Shown piece by piece: positions 21,295 to 33,067 of a stretch of DNA of 64,000 nt (its first letter is position 1; every line of letters begins with the position of its first letter). Source of the stretch: Bolinopsis microptera (Eukaryota; Ctenophora; Tentaculata; Lobata; Bolinopsidae); NCBI RefSeq assembly GCF_026151205.1, contig NC_087074.1:15312667-15376666 (forward strand). Reading direction: 5' to 3'. The notes under the pieces are model-generated. The model saw only the letters and a program-made list of their open reading frames with translations. It made no database searches and was not told the origin of the DNA. A program made the position numbers and the translations under genes.

Positions 21295-22049
21295 CAGGGT
21301 GGGCCAAAAGTCAGTGTGCAAACGTTGGCCTTAATAGCTCAGTCACTGAGTGCCCAATTGAAATACTTTCTTCTGGTATGACTTAGTACCACCACTGGTT
21401 CGAGGAATTTGTCAACTCGAAAAATATTCGCGTTCATTTTTTTCAAATGGAGGTTCATTTTCACATTTATTTGATAGTTTGGATAGTCGGATCAAGCTAA
21501 ATGTTATTGAATTGTGTTTGGCCATTCGAATTACGTTTGCCCTGAAAGAATTAGAACTGTAGCTTCTCAGATGACCGAGATATGAAGCATAACGAGTTTA
21601 TTCATTACGTGTGATCAGGTGATTGGTTTACCTAATCACGTGATAAGGTGACCCCGTTAAACATTATGGGAATTGTTAAGGGTGCCCAATTAAGGTGTCG
21701 TGTCACGGTGTCACATAATCACCCAGTCAATTTTGTTAACGAGATACACAAAATGCTTGATAACTTCGTTATTTCTAATCCGTTTTGCCTCATGTTTTCA
21801 GATCATATGCAACATTTGATAATCTACCGTCTCTGAAAAAATTAGGCGTTCAGCATGTTCAGAGAAAACAATATAGGTGTTTTAATATTGAATGGGCGTG
21901 GTCTAAAATATTCGAATTTTCAAATTTTGACGACGGAATCCTCGAACCAGTAAGTACAGTATGCCATCTGCAAAGCAACAGCTCTCAAATATAAAACACG
22001 GCGGAGGTATAAGACCCAACGTTTGCACACTGACTTTTGGCCCACCCTG
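21295..22049. mobile_element. Mariner-like MITE, 755 bp, TA target site
   Basis: Inverted ends of about 35 bp begin CAGGGTGGGCCAAAAGTCAG. The right end reads CTGACTTTTGGCCCACCCTG. TA flanks both sides (21,293-21,294 and 22,050-22,051). The interior has no transposase motif. The same host sequence without the insert lies at about 39,780 (inverted), where GACATTATAAATATAACAG is continuous. Confidence 0.9.
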
Positions 22050-22051
22050 TA

Positions 22052-22680
22052 TTTATAAATATAACAGTGTATATTTTCAAAAAATAGAATACCGAATATA
22101 TATTGCGAAAATTAAACAAGTAGTTTACGCTGTTTTTATAAAACAATGTACTGAATATTATATTGTTGAATTGTGGGCTCTTACTAATTGAAGCCCGTGC
22201 AGATCCGAACCTTTCCCCTCTTAAAATCAGCAAACGCAGATGTTTTATCAGCGCAACTCTCAATAATATATTTCACCCCCTTCCCTTAGACATCGCTAAG
22301 CTTATAACCTAGACACCGCTACCTAGACACCGTTACCTAGACACCGCTAAAGCTCAGAATCGTCATTTCTATGCACTTGTCACTAATGAAAATGAAATAT
22401 GAATAACTAAATCTCAGTTGTAATCACGGCTTCATGCCCTCAGCGGTTAAGGTATGTCTGACTTGAGTTTAAGATCCAAATTCAACGCTTTTGATTGCAA
22501 ACTGTTCCTTTTTCCAGCAGGCCTGAATCCCAATTCCCAAAAATGGACGATTAGATAGGCCGAATTTGCATAAATTATGCAATTTTTTATGCGAAAACCG
22601 CTAGTCGTTGATTTTCTAGCTTTAATGGTCGCACATGTTCCTTGGTAATTGTACTGACAGATCAAGGTAGCCAAAATGTT
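22052..22680. repeat. Repeat module, copy A
   Basis: 22,052-22,190 is the reverse complement of 37,975-38,110. 22,190-22,500 (GAAGCCCGTGCAGATCCGAA onward, including ACCTAGACACCGCTACC and TATGTCTGACTTGAG) matches copy B at 23,795-24,090 in the same orientation and copy C at 37,440-37,800 inverted. Relative to C, about 180 bp is missing at 22,190. Confidence 0.75.
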
Positions 22681-23420
22681 AAAATAATATGAAAATAGGG
22701 CAAAATTACGCCGTTAAAGGTAAAAAAGGGTGTGGCCCGTTAAAGGTAAAAAAGGGTGTGGCCCAATTTTAATGGATAGAATATTGGTTTTAATGAATGG
22801 AAGAATGAATAGAAGCGAATTAAATAGAAAGGACAAATCATCATTTAATATTAACAAAATTTACATTGATCAATATAATCAATGCGGGAGCATTGATTAT
22901 ATTTATCAATATTTCTAATTCTATTTATCAAGGTAGAATTAGAAACTCCATGATCATTAGGTTTGAGGCGTTACTACTTCCAGCAAAACACATTTAGACA
23001 ATTAAATACTTTGAACGTTCCTCATCAAAATGTGTCTGTGAACCTAGAAACTCTGAATGTACTGCAAATTTCCCTTTAAATCAGAAAAGCTTTTGTTACT
23101 TTTTTATCTCAACACTTATTTTACTTCGGACATTCCAACAGCCACATTGTTACACAAGTGTGTAACCAACCAATTACAGGAAGCCAAAGGATTCAATTAT
23201 ACATTAGGCCACTGGCCAGTGACGTTTAAGCTATAGTGTGTACAATACTTTCTTCGCCCGAGACTTTGCTGCAATGAGCAGCTCCTCATTAAACCCTTAC
23301 ACCCGATTTCTCGAGTATTTGGCTGAGTGGACCGGGGGGCTGCATAGATCACTGAGGCCCTCTATGCCTTATGCCTTAGCTGAGCGTCGACGACGCTCAC
23401 GACACGGCTATAATAAGTGA
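22681..23420. other. Unassigned sequence between repeat copies
   Basis: No gene. A 20-bp unit (GTTAAAGGTAAAAAAGGGTG) is duplicated at 22,714-22,755. Confidence 0.4.
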
Positions 23421-23489
23421 CAGAGTCGGGAATCGAACCTGGTACCTCAAGCAATGCCAGGCAGATTAACCAACTGAGCCACTAAGCCG
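23421..23489 (-). ncRNA. tRNA-like unit, probable SINE head
   Basis: On the minus strand TGGCTCAGTTGG (A-box, 23,470-23,481) and GGTTCGATTCC (B-box, 23,429-23,439) are correctly spaced for a pol III internal promoter. The leading TTAACGGCTTAGTGGCTCAG segment is duplicated once at 23,471-23,515. The arms do not fold into a sound tRNA. Confidence 0.55.
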
Positions 23490-23724
23490 TTAAAACTGAG
23501 CCACTAAGCCGTTAAATGAAGAAGCTTATGCGTTATGTGTATAACTGAATAATGTGATGAGGTAGTAAGAAGGAGAGTCGTGGGTTTGGTATTCTGAGCA
23601 GAGTTGAGTTCGACATTGAGGGGTTTTATCTGATCTTGGAAGACAGCTTAACTTTCCTAGTGAAATAATGGAAACACAACTTAGTGTTAGACTAGACCTG
23701 GTTATTCTCAAGGTCTGCTAAGAA

Positions 23725-25930
23725 AGTGTTATACTCACTCAACCATAACCCAAATTCTAGCAACCTTCATTCAACACGACAAGCTCCACATCGAAGCCCG
23801 TGCAGATCCGAACCTCTCTCCTTTAAATCAGCAAACGCAAATGTTTCACCGAGCGCGCAACTCTCAATAATACATTTCAGTACCCCCTTCCCTTACTTTT
23901 AGACGTCGCTAAGCTTACATAGACACCGCGCGCTACCTAGACACCGCTAAAGCTCAGAATCGTCATTTCTATGCACTTATCACTAATGAATAACTAAATC
24001 TCAGTTGTAATCACAGCTTCATGCCCTCACCGGTTAAAAAGGTGGGAGGTATGTCTGACTTGAGTTTAAGATCCAAATTAAACGCTAAAAAACGCTACTG
24101 TTTTGCATGTTGCAGGTGGCAAGAAATTTTTATTGGTGGCATAAGAGATTTTTATAGTCTTTGGTCTTGGTGGCAAGAGATTTTTATAGTCTCCGGAAAT
24201 AGTGATCGTGCAACTTATAACCTCTCCTAGGCCTATTTAAATGACCATAGTACACCCTTTACGAGGTGCCACTGCACTATTAAGTACGGTAATCTGTTCT
24301 GGGTTAACGGGTGATACTCGTAAAATATCTGTTCCATATATTGGACCGAGTCCAACTCGGCGCGCGTCCTGGTAGGTTGTAAACCTACAAGTTCTGGGTG
24401 ATTCCAGTTCAAACAAATGAGGTTCAGAGGTAGGCACAAGGCAGAGCCCAGGCTGTTAAATTCGCCAAATTTTCGTCAAAAAGTACGGCGTATTATTATT
24501 AAGAGTTTTAAAAAAGTACGCGAATAATTCGCAAATTTACAACTTCAAGTTTTAATTTTTAGGGCTGTTAAATTCGTCAAAAAATGCGCTGAAAATTCGG
24601 ATAAAATGTGGCTGTGGGAACGCGCAGCATTCTTGAGTCTATAACTATAATCTAGTTGGATACATGTGAATTGTGACGTTATACTTTAAATTTCAAAATC
24701 AAACTTAAAAATCGCGACTTACCTGGGGACCTCAGGCTATTATGTTCATAAACAAATGTTCAATAGAGATTCGGCGGAATGACAGGCTGAGCGCGGCCCA
24801 GTAATAGGAGGTGCACGATAAAAATAAACTTGCTCGGATTTTAAAAATTTTTGTACCAGTGTTTTCTAGAGACTGTGAGAATTTTCACAATACCAAATTT
24901 GTCATACCTTTTTGGAAAGATCAGTGAATTTCGCCTAAGTGCCATATTTGATGGTGCGCGGCTTTTGGAGCAAAAGTAGCTGTAAAAGTCGCGTAATTTG
25001 ACCAAATTCGTCCAAATTTGACCATTTTTGTCGTATTATTCGGATTTATCTTCAGTTCCTTAAATGAGATCATTCTGAAAATTGGCGAGGACCTTCCAAT
25101 AGGGCTTTTACAACTGTCCGAAAAATTTGGTGGATATCAGAGTTGATATAGTGATCAAAATGGGGCAAAATACGCTGCTTTTAGCTGTAACATAATGTCT
25201 GTTGGTTGGATATGCTTTAAATTTTTCGGACACTTTCCTTGTAAGTCTATGAGTAAGCTTACCAATTTTTGTTGCAATTGGAGGTCGGGAAGGATACTCA
25301 ATATTTATTTGTTTGAAGAAAATTGTGCTGGCCGAAATTAGCGCTAAAAAACCATCCTACAGTCGGCACGCGCGGCTCACTGTCGATGGCGCACTACCTA
25401 CCAGTAAATCGCGATTCCTCCAAAGTCTATTCTACTTGTCGACAAGTAGAATAGACTTTGGAGGAAATTAAGTGATTCAAGTTTATTAAGAGAAGTTACC
25501 TAGTTTACTTCATTTAATTGCATAGCGTCTTCGGGTATGAAATAAATTTAACCCCTTGGCCTTGCGATCTTGGTCAGTACCCACGCTGCACGCTAGTCAC
25601 TGACCAGTAACGACGCACCTGTTGCGGGAAGCACATGTTTTGGCAATATTCGACCATACAAAGCCAACAATCGTGAACATTTTGATGCGGGCACGTAATT
25701 TCCTGTTCCCGTATTTGGTATATTTTTTTACATGCGGCAATTTTCAGAGAAAAATTCGTATGCGAATTTAATTCGAATAATACGTTTGGTGCGAATTTAA
25801 CAGCATTGGGCAGAACATCTCAATGCTATCCTTTTGTGGGCTATCTCGGCCAAGCCTCTGCCCTCTCTTTTAAAAAAAGAAAAAGATGAGGTGCAACAAT
25901 TACAAATAACTATGGATCTAGACCAGTAAT
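23725..25930. repeat. Repeat module, copy B
   Basis: 23,725-24,735 matches 36,795-37,860 in reverse complement through many landmarks, such as ACCTCTCTCC, GGAGGTATGTCTGACTTGAG, CTCCTAGGCCTATTTAAATG and AAAAGTACGGCGTATTATTA. 24,745-24,815 (GGCGGAATGACAGGCTGAGC) matches 33,900-33,940 directly. 25,800-25,970 matches 33,715-33,830 and 32,870-32,930 in reverse. Copy B has no insertion at 24,460, where copy C carries a tiny MITE. Confidence 0.7.
25415..25466. repeat. Perfect 52-bp palindrome
   Basis: Two 26-bp arms meet with no spacer at 25,440/25,441. The centre reads CTACTTGTCGACAAGTAG and the outer end TTCCTCCAAAGTC. It can extrude as a cruciform. Confidence 0.95.
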
Positions 25931-27560
25931 AGTCAGTGTAATAAGCGCCAAGCGCGAGCACAGAATTTTTTTGTCCGAATATCGTTTGTATGCTTTTTAA
26001 AGTGTGCGGGGGATACGGAAGCATCGAAAACCACCGGGTAGCAATTTTCACTCGCTTTATTTGACACTGATATTATTTTTTTTGTTTTTGACTGTCAATG
26101 TGTAAAAACGTTTTCTTACCATCATCCGATGAGTTTTTTGGTAAAATTTTGATATCAATATTTATCTCATCAATGTGTTATGAGTCCTACACCTTCATAT
26201 TATGAATTCCTACATTGGTATGCGAGTTATTTCAAAATGAAAATTCCAGTGATCCGCGCTACGAAGAGTTCACGTTCAGATCAAAGTGTTAACGCATCAA
26301 CTTTTTACATACACATAATAGATTTGGCGCGCGCGCCAGCGCTAATTCTTGCAAAAAGCATATGGTTCTTATTCTCAGCAAACAACAAAATAGCGAACCT
26401 TTTCTTTTTGCAGTACGGCCACGGTCCTTTCGGTCAGATTTCCGTGCAACATATTCGAAAAGCTCTCTTGTTATTTTCGCAACTCTTGTGGGATCCAATA
26501 CTATTTGCACCAGAATTTTATTATCAGACTTTAAGGACTTTAAGTTGCAGGTTTCATGCTTATTTTTTCAGCTACTAACTTTATTATCTACTTAAACCAT
26601 GCTAAACTATAGTGAGGCCGGTGAGTACAAGTTCAGAGCCATACGTTTAAGTCTAAGATTTTATCCAGCATGTATAATTATTGTATATATACATACTGGA
26701 TAAAATCTTAGATATACTACATCCGTAAAATAAGCTATTGTTTATAGCTTGTACGTAAAATAAAAAGAATGCCTTCCTAGCAGTAACAGCAGTACAGAGG
26801 TCAAACTGGAGTTTAAGTTACATGTCTAATGGAAGAGGGCATTTCTCTGCTATTTTTGTGTTTTCAAAAATAAACGGAGCATTTGATTGCATTTGATTGA
26901 ACTTAATTTCAATTAAAACATATGTACAGTCATTAACAGTCATAATTTATGAAGCTCAAATCGAATATGAAGCTATAAAATCAGACCCTTAATCGAATCG
27001 AATCGAGAGATGCTTATACAGTTTAAAATTTTAAAGTTAAAATGTCTATTTTACTAGCAGTCAATATAATATTTGTTTCATACAACAAGACTTTCTGAAT
27101 ATCAAGGTTGCGGCTGCTTTTTTTAATCATTCCATAGATGTTAGTTTTAATCAACGGTGAAAAATGTACAGTCTTTAAGTCCTCTTCATTTGAACGCCTC
27201 AAAACTGGTTAGCATTAATATGTAACATTTGTTTCTCGCAAATAATTTTATTATATCATCAGATAAGAAATATTTTTAAAACCATTACTCATAATATGTA
27301 CTATGATTCGAATAAATTTATAACAAAAATACAGCAGATTTCCTTCTCAGTTAGATATCAGCAATAAAGTTTAAGTCAAAATACGTTCCCTAACCCTTTC
27401 ACAAGACCTTGCGAGTTATGATATTAAGAAAATAATTAATAAAATGGGTAGGCATTTTTTGTCCTGTGAAACCGATTAAAACTTTAAACAAATTACAACA
27501 CTACAAATTTATTATATTTATTGAGAATTATGTAATGTAACGTGATGGAAATATTTTAAA
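25931..27560. other. Intergenic, overlapping open frames of doubtful meaning
   Basis: Between 26,180 and 26,580 both strands are open for about 95-130 codons. Neither has splice sites, a domain I recognise, or a repeat origin, so I do not call a gene. A 23-bp-arm hairpin is listed at 26,652. The remainder is AT-rich. Confidence 0.4.
26652..26712. repeat. Short inverted repeat
   Basis: TCTAAGATTTTATCCAG and its reverse complement CTGGATAAAATCTTAGA, extended by near-matching bases, enclose a TATA-rich loop. Confidence 0.85.
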
Positions 27561-27699
27561 TGGGCATATCCTGTCCAAACCCAGGATGCACTACATGAAG
27601 AATTCGTTGTAGCTTTGTTTGAAAAGCATTACTATAATATAACGGCCCGTTGCCGATAAGCGCAGATAACTGATATATAATAGCAAGTGATTGCAGTAA

Positions 27700-27898
27700 G
27701 ATAAATTCGGATTTCCGACAGATTTTGAATTTGTAGCGTATATTTGACGCTTTGCCCTTGTAAGAGGGTCTATCATATTGAGTTGAAATTGAGATTGGCT
27801 TTATTTCAGTTACATACAAATAACACACACGTTATTGCCGACGTTTTGCCACCATGGCTTCTTCAAGGCGGAACAAATGCTTGTTACATTATGACCTG
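27700..27898 (-). mobile_element. Possible Penelope-like or hammerhead-bearing retroelement tail, degenerate
   Basis: The minus strand reads CTTGAAGAAGCC-ATG-GTGGCAAAACGTC, followed by a segment with CTGAAATAAAGCC. This resembles the pattern CTGATGA..stem..GAAAC of hammerhead motifs found with Penelope-like elements, with substitutions in both core boxes. On the plus strand the same bases give a strong Kozak context (GCCACCATGG at 27,849) and a GTAAAT donor at 27,899, so a 15-codon first exon MASSRRNKCLLHYDL is an alternative. Neither reading is secure. Confidence 0.3.
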
Positions 27899-28164
27899 GT
27901 AAATATCATTAATATCCATATTAATATAAAACTCTGAATAGTAATAAAGTGAAAGGTTTCAAATCGGTACAAAAGTTCAAGAAACTAAAATGCTAAAGCT
28001 GTCAATTATTTTAGAGCTAAAACTACGTAGACATACAGTAACAAAAATAGCAGGTATGAGTTATGAAACACAGTGCGACTGTGCTTCCTACTCCCTAACA
28101 CTTTCAAGAAACTGAGAGAGTACCACGTCCAAGTATATGTTGGTGTCATTTACATAATGACAGA
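27899..28164. other. Unassigned sequence
   Basis: Nothing recognised apart from the polyadenylation signal at its right edge. Confidence 0.35.
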
Positions 28165-28170
28165 TTTATT
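28165..28170 (-). terminator. Polyadenylation signal AATAAA
   Basis: Minus-strand AATAAA about 120 bp past the stop of the exon at 28,287. Confidence 0.5.
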
Positions 28171-28286
28171 GAGTGTGGAAAAGGCCGTTATATCTCAAAA
28201 TGCGAATAAATATATAAAACCTAACCTTACACGTCCTAGATACTGATTTTGAAGATATAATTGATATGTATGGTTATCGTTTCGGT

Positions 28287-28516
28287 TTAGAGCGATGAGC
28301 CAAAAAATTCCTTGTGAACAATTTCAGCATATGCAAAACTGTCTGTGCTGGCTGTACTTTTTGTGGGAGAGCTGTCTAAGAGCTCTTGCAGTTCTTTCAT
28401 CGTTTCTTCGTCGTCAATAAGATTAATGATATCTCGTTTGGGTTTTGAGTACGGTGTGGTACTTCTTTCTCCAGTTCTAAGTTGAAGTTGAAGTTGAAGT
28501 TGAAGTTGAAGTTGTG
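28287..28516 (-). CDS. Terminal coding exon of an unrecognised protein
   Basis: A minus-strand open stretch of about 75 codons ends at TAA (28,287-28,289). It starts after one of several AG acceptors at 28,517-28,521, the further upstream frame being closed by TAA. The protein begins with a short Gln-Leu repeat encoded by tandem CAACTT. It then becomes complex, with RTGERSTTPYSKPKRDIINL, IDDEETMKELQELLDSSPTK and AYAEIVHKEFFGSSL at the C-terminus. Acidic, Ser/Thr-rich sequence with a short predicted helix (MKELQELL) suggests a regulatory tail. AATAAA lies 120 bp beyond the stop. No ATG is available, so upstream exons must lie above 28,520 and I could not find them. The family is unknown. Confidence 0.5.
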
Positions 28517-28534
28517 CTTCTTAATCTTCTTATC

Positions 28535-29950
28535 CTGATTGAATTGAAATAATCATCGTTAGTTAATGAGATATAAGCCAATTCTTTCCAAGAATGAAAT
28601 GCTTGTTAACATACTGTTTTAATACTTTCAACACTACCATATAACAAATAATTTGAGATCATGAGTACGATGTTGTTACATTTCCTAGTCGCATCAAACG
28701 GGATCAATACAATTGCACAAGAATACATTAACATACAGAGTTAAAGTGAGGTTGGGAAGGTAATAAATTTAAATTTCTCTAAAGGATGGCGTCCACTTTA
28801 ATTCAATATTTTTAGAACTTACTAACCTTTATTACACAGCATATTTCCAAAACAATTAACTTCTAGGTAAATGCAACAAAACATTATGATCTGAGTATTA
28901 AATTACCTGAGTATTAAATTACCTAGCTTTGTCAACTCAATCTATTCACCTTCGTAAATCTTCTTTTTCTCCAATAATAAATTAACATCAAGTCTTGAAA
29001 ATTATTTGAGAAGAATAATTTAGTTGCAGCGTGCCACATGGCTATCTAAACTGCAAACCCTACCCATTGCTGAGCAAGGCCTTTATCTTCTCCGACGAGC
29101 GGGATCATAAATCTGTAGTAATCCCGATAACACTCGACCTCTGCCTGATCCAAAGGATGTCACCATTTTACCTTCATACAGACATCGAACGCTGTAAGAA
29201 TATGACAATCAGACCTCGTTATAGAATCAGTACCTGAAAATATTTCATATGAGATTTGAACCGATTGCCTTCGTTTTACGTTTGGTCAGATTGATCCAAG
29301 AGAGGACAGTTGATATTAACATTGTCAACAAAATGATGTAAGGAAGTCAACCTTTCTTGTCTCTATTTTAAAGAACTATACCTCTATTAGAATTCAATAT
29401 TCTTTTAGAAATTAGTGGTAGATTATTGTCCAGCACATCAAACCTCAAGTTTAACAATGCTACCTTAAAGTCACAAAAAATGTGACAGAATTACCATTTT
29501 GTGCCTCAACAGTATAAATTTAATGCAGAAAACTGGTATGGGCTACTATATTTCTTGTATTAATCAATTCCAACAATAATAAGGATGTGGATGTAAACGA
29601 AAAATTATCAAACTTTCACAACAAATTATGTGACGAAATTAACAATGCATGCCCTATTTTGAAGTTCACCATACCTCTATTAGAATTCAATATAACTTTT
29701 TCATCATACAAATTTCGACAAACTGGTTATCTTCCAGCAAGGAGCAAACAGAGTTATACTATTTTTTGTGACAAAATTAAACTATTTTTACCATGTAATA
29801 AGATGTTTCAATTGTGACACTGTAAACGTATTACTACCACATAATAATTTATGTGACTGGTGCGTGGTTGTATTAGTGTTAATTGATTAAGCATTAACAG
29901 GGGGACTGTAAACTAAATATTTAATTTTAAAATCGTTCTTTTTCTTTTTC
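28535..29950. other. Intergenic or intronic AT-rich sequence
   Basis: There are no features beyond a 16-bp duplication GAGTATTAAATTACCT (28,893-28,925). A 68-codon plus-strand open stretch at 29,031-29,237 lacks an ATG and any splice support. Confidence 0.4.
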
Positions 29951-30657
29951 TATATTAATATTATAAATCAAAACCTCATGATATTGTTATCATCTTAACA
30001 GTTACTGTTGTAACTTAAGATTTTAAATTTACATTCCTCGTATTCCTTGTATTCCTTGTATTCCAGTACGTAATATAGGGTGTTTAAGCTAGGGTATTTC
30101 AATATTTGCTAAATTTTGGTTTTAAAATCTTCAGACTTTATGCTGTTGTATTTAAGAAAATATATGAGGAATGTTTAGGGCACCCTGACAAGGAATGCTG
30201 AGTAGTGCAGTAGGATTACTTGATAATCTGGAAGTACTGGGAATTACGATAATATCATACAGTCGTACAAATAAGTTTACTTTGTCACAATACTCTTGAT
30301 GATATCTGTGAAAATTGAGCAAATATTGAGCAAATATTGAAATACCAGCTTAAACACCCTATATTACGTACTGGAATACAAGGAATACAATGAATACAAA
30401 GAATACAAGGAATACAAGGAATACAAGAAATAAAAGGAATACAAGGAATACAAGGAATACAAGGAATACAAGGAATACAAGGAATACAAGGAATACAAGG
30501 AATACAAGGAATACAAGGAATACAAGGAATACAAGGAATACAAGGAATACAAGAAATACAAGAAATACAATGAATACAAATTTAAAATTGTAAGTTACAG
30601 CAGTAACTGTTAAGATAATAACAATATCATAAGATTTTGATTTATAATATTAATATA
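29951..30657. mobile_element. Foldback-type inverted repeat with an expanded minisatellite in one arm
   Basis: The left arm 29,951-30,110 and right arm 30,329-30,657 are reverse complements in several collinear blocks. Matching blocks include TATTAATATTATAAATCAAAA, ATCTTAACAGTTACTG, GTACGTAATATAGGGTG and TATTTCAATATTTGCT. The inner AGGGTGTTTAAGCT ends resemble transposon termini. The left arm has only three ATTCCTTGT units, while the right arm has about 20 (30,372-30,570). Confidence 0.8.
30372..30570. repeat. 10-bp minisatellite AAGGAATACA
   Basis: About 20 near-perfect copies. They generate the spurious Asn-Thr-Arg and Tyr-Ser-Leu frames. Confidence 0.95.
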
Positions 30658-30839
30658 ATTTACTAAAACATTATTTGCCTTATGATGAGTTATAATTTTG
30701 TTCACTTTTACACATTTGCTCACATCACTCACAGTCAGCTGCTCTGACATGGTTAACCACCTTCCTTGTGTTGTTGGTTAATCATATGAGCGGGATATAA
30801 ATACTTCATTTCATTTCATATATTTGCTTAAATGCAACA

Positions 30840-31460
30840 TCATAAAGTCTGAAGATTTTAATACCATGTTATACGACACTCAATGTGATGATCCGTAAAA
30901 TAGGATATGGACAAATAACTCAAAAATCTAAAGCATGTTGACTTTAAAACCATGCTCTACCCCACTTAATGTGATGATTTTGAACAATTTCATGTCCAAG
31001 ATGAACATTTAGTATGAAATGTGTCAATTGCTACTCGCAATAGCGTAAGAAGTTTTTGGGGTATTATATAACTCAATAATGTCTGAGGATTTTTAAATAA
31101 CACTCTACCCACTCAATGTGATAATTTAGAACACTTCAATGCCCAAGTTTAGCTCCTTACTCTTATCAGAAACTGAGTTATTTTGATTGTAAGTTATTGT
31201 TACTCGCGAGAGCCCAAAAGGGTGTGGTCATATAACAGTAGTAACTCATTAACCTGAAGTCTGAAGAGTTAATTACGCTCTACTTAATATGATGATTTAA
31301 TGCCCAAATTTAGCTCTTTTATACTCCAATCAGAAACCGAGTTAATTTGATTTTAGCTGTTGTAATTGCTACTCGCGAGAGCGTAAAAATAGGTTTTGGG
31401 CTAATAACTCAACAGCCTGATGCCCAAAATTAGTTCCTTACTCCAAACAGAAACTGAGTT
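30840..31460. repeat. Diverged ~190-bp tandem array
   Basis: The blocks CTCAATGTGATGAT, CCCAARTTTAGCTCCTTACTC, CAGAAACTGAGTTA and TACTCGCGAGAGCG recur in the same order about four times. Spacing is irregular, around 180-200 bp. This looks like an old satellite. Confidence 0.65.
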
Positions 31461-31465
31461 ATATC

Positions 31466-31496
31466 AACACTGAGTTGAGAATCTCAACTCAGTGTT
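31466..31496. repeat. 15-bp-arm hairpin
   Basis: AACACTGAGTTGAGA, one base, then the exact reverse complement. A third partial copy, GAACACTGAGTGGAG, follows. Confidence 0.9.
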
Positions 31497-31509
31497 TTAA
31501 GAACACTGA

Positions 31510-32925
31510 GTGGAGATTCTCACTTCGTCGACAATATCATTAAAATAAATGATTGACCCACTCATAAGAGCGAAGAAATATTATCAAAACAACAAATACA
31601 TTGGAAATAATGTACTTTATACTTGACAGAGTCAGAGGAAGCAGTTCTCCGGATTCATTTGCTCATTCTGATGTGCCAAAAACATTCATTATGAAAAGTA
31701 ACGAAGTGAGAATTAATTAAAGTGAGAATTAGATATAAATTAGAATTAGAATTAAATTTACACAGTAATACAATAAGAATACAAATAATTTAAAGAAGCT
31801 TCAAACTGCTGTGCAGGAAATTCAAGTCAGTCAAAAACTGTTAGAAGAATACCCTTCTAGTATAGGCCGGACATAAAATCAAAACTTATAATATGTAATA
31901 AGCTATAAGTTAATGAATATGGTACAGATGAATATGGTACAGTGAGATAAACTAATAACATTAAACTTTGGGTATGAAGGTAACGATTAAATTCAAAATG
32001 ATACGAAAATTACATAGATACCCACTTGGCACTTTTATATTTGTTGTCAGAATTATGTAAAGTAAAGTAAAGTAAAGTAAAAATGTAAGTAAATGTACAA
32101 AGAAGTATATAACCATAGAGTGAAAAATGGCAACCGGTCAGACGTAAACGGATAAAGTAGAGAGACATATGTCATACAGTTCTATACTTAATTAAGTTAA
32201 TATGAGGTAGGCATTCATAGACATGCGGCTTAATTTGGTCAGTAAAACACAGGGGACCCTGCTACTTAACAAAAACTCCGAAACACAGAATAAAATCAAA
32301 GATCAAGTGAATAACAATATACTGCTAGGATATGATATGTGCTGTACTTTATACTTACTTTACTTGCTTTAATATCAAATATGTCTTTGAATGAATTCTT
32401 TGTAAAAATGATATTTGTGCCCAGCTTTAATTTAACCAAGCAGTTGAACTTTAAGATAGGTCATAACCTGAGCGATAGATTTGAAAACTTAAGTGATTTG
32501 TAATTGCCAATTTACATTAGCAAGGCCCTATCATGTAATTACAGTGTATATTCAAGCACAGAAAATATTCCACTTTAAACTGTTTGATAACATAAAAAGA
32601 AACTTCAAGTAAATAATTGCAGTAAAATAGTGGACAACTCTTGGTTTCGAGAGTTTCGAACAAAACGTTTATGAAATCAACCAGAAAATAACAGTGAAGA
32701 AGCGAATAATGTGCGCATAGCGCTCGATTTCTATCGTCGATTCGATTTTTTCATGCGTATGACGAATGCGCGGCGTAAAAATCGCGATCCTGATGAACGC
32801 TGAGCTAACATTGCTACCCGGTGGATAAAAATTATTTACATCTTGACTAAAACATTGGTATAAAATTTTGTACAATCGGAGAAAAAAAATTCTGTGCTCG
32901 CGCTTGGCGCTTATTACACTGACTA
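31510..32925. other. AT-rich intergenic sequence
   Basis: No gene. An AGTAA microsatellite lies at 32,054-32,078. Confidence 0.5.
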
Positions 32926-33067
32926 TAAAGGTCGATAAACAACCGGGTTATATTACTAGGGGCTGCAGCTACCCTTCAGCCTCAAAACTTGCTACTGGAA
33001 CACCAAAGAAATTCCAAAATTGGGGTGGCTTTCGGAGTTCAAGGAGGGGTGTAGCCAGGATGAAGTG

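Noticed and set aside
26180..26578. 132-codon plus-strand frame and opposite 95-codon frame
   Set aside because: Both strands are open, with no domain, promoter, splice or polyadenylation support. A chance or old mobile-element remnant is as likely.
29031..29237. 68-codon plus-strand frame and an opposing coding-like frame
   Set aside because: It starts at GTG and has no splice support on either strand.
30364..30593. Asn-Thr-Arg and Tyr-Ser-Leu frames
   Set aside because: Translations of the 10-bp minisatellite.
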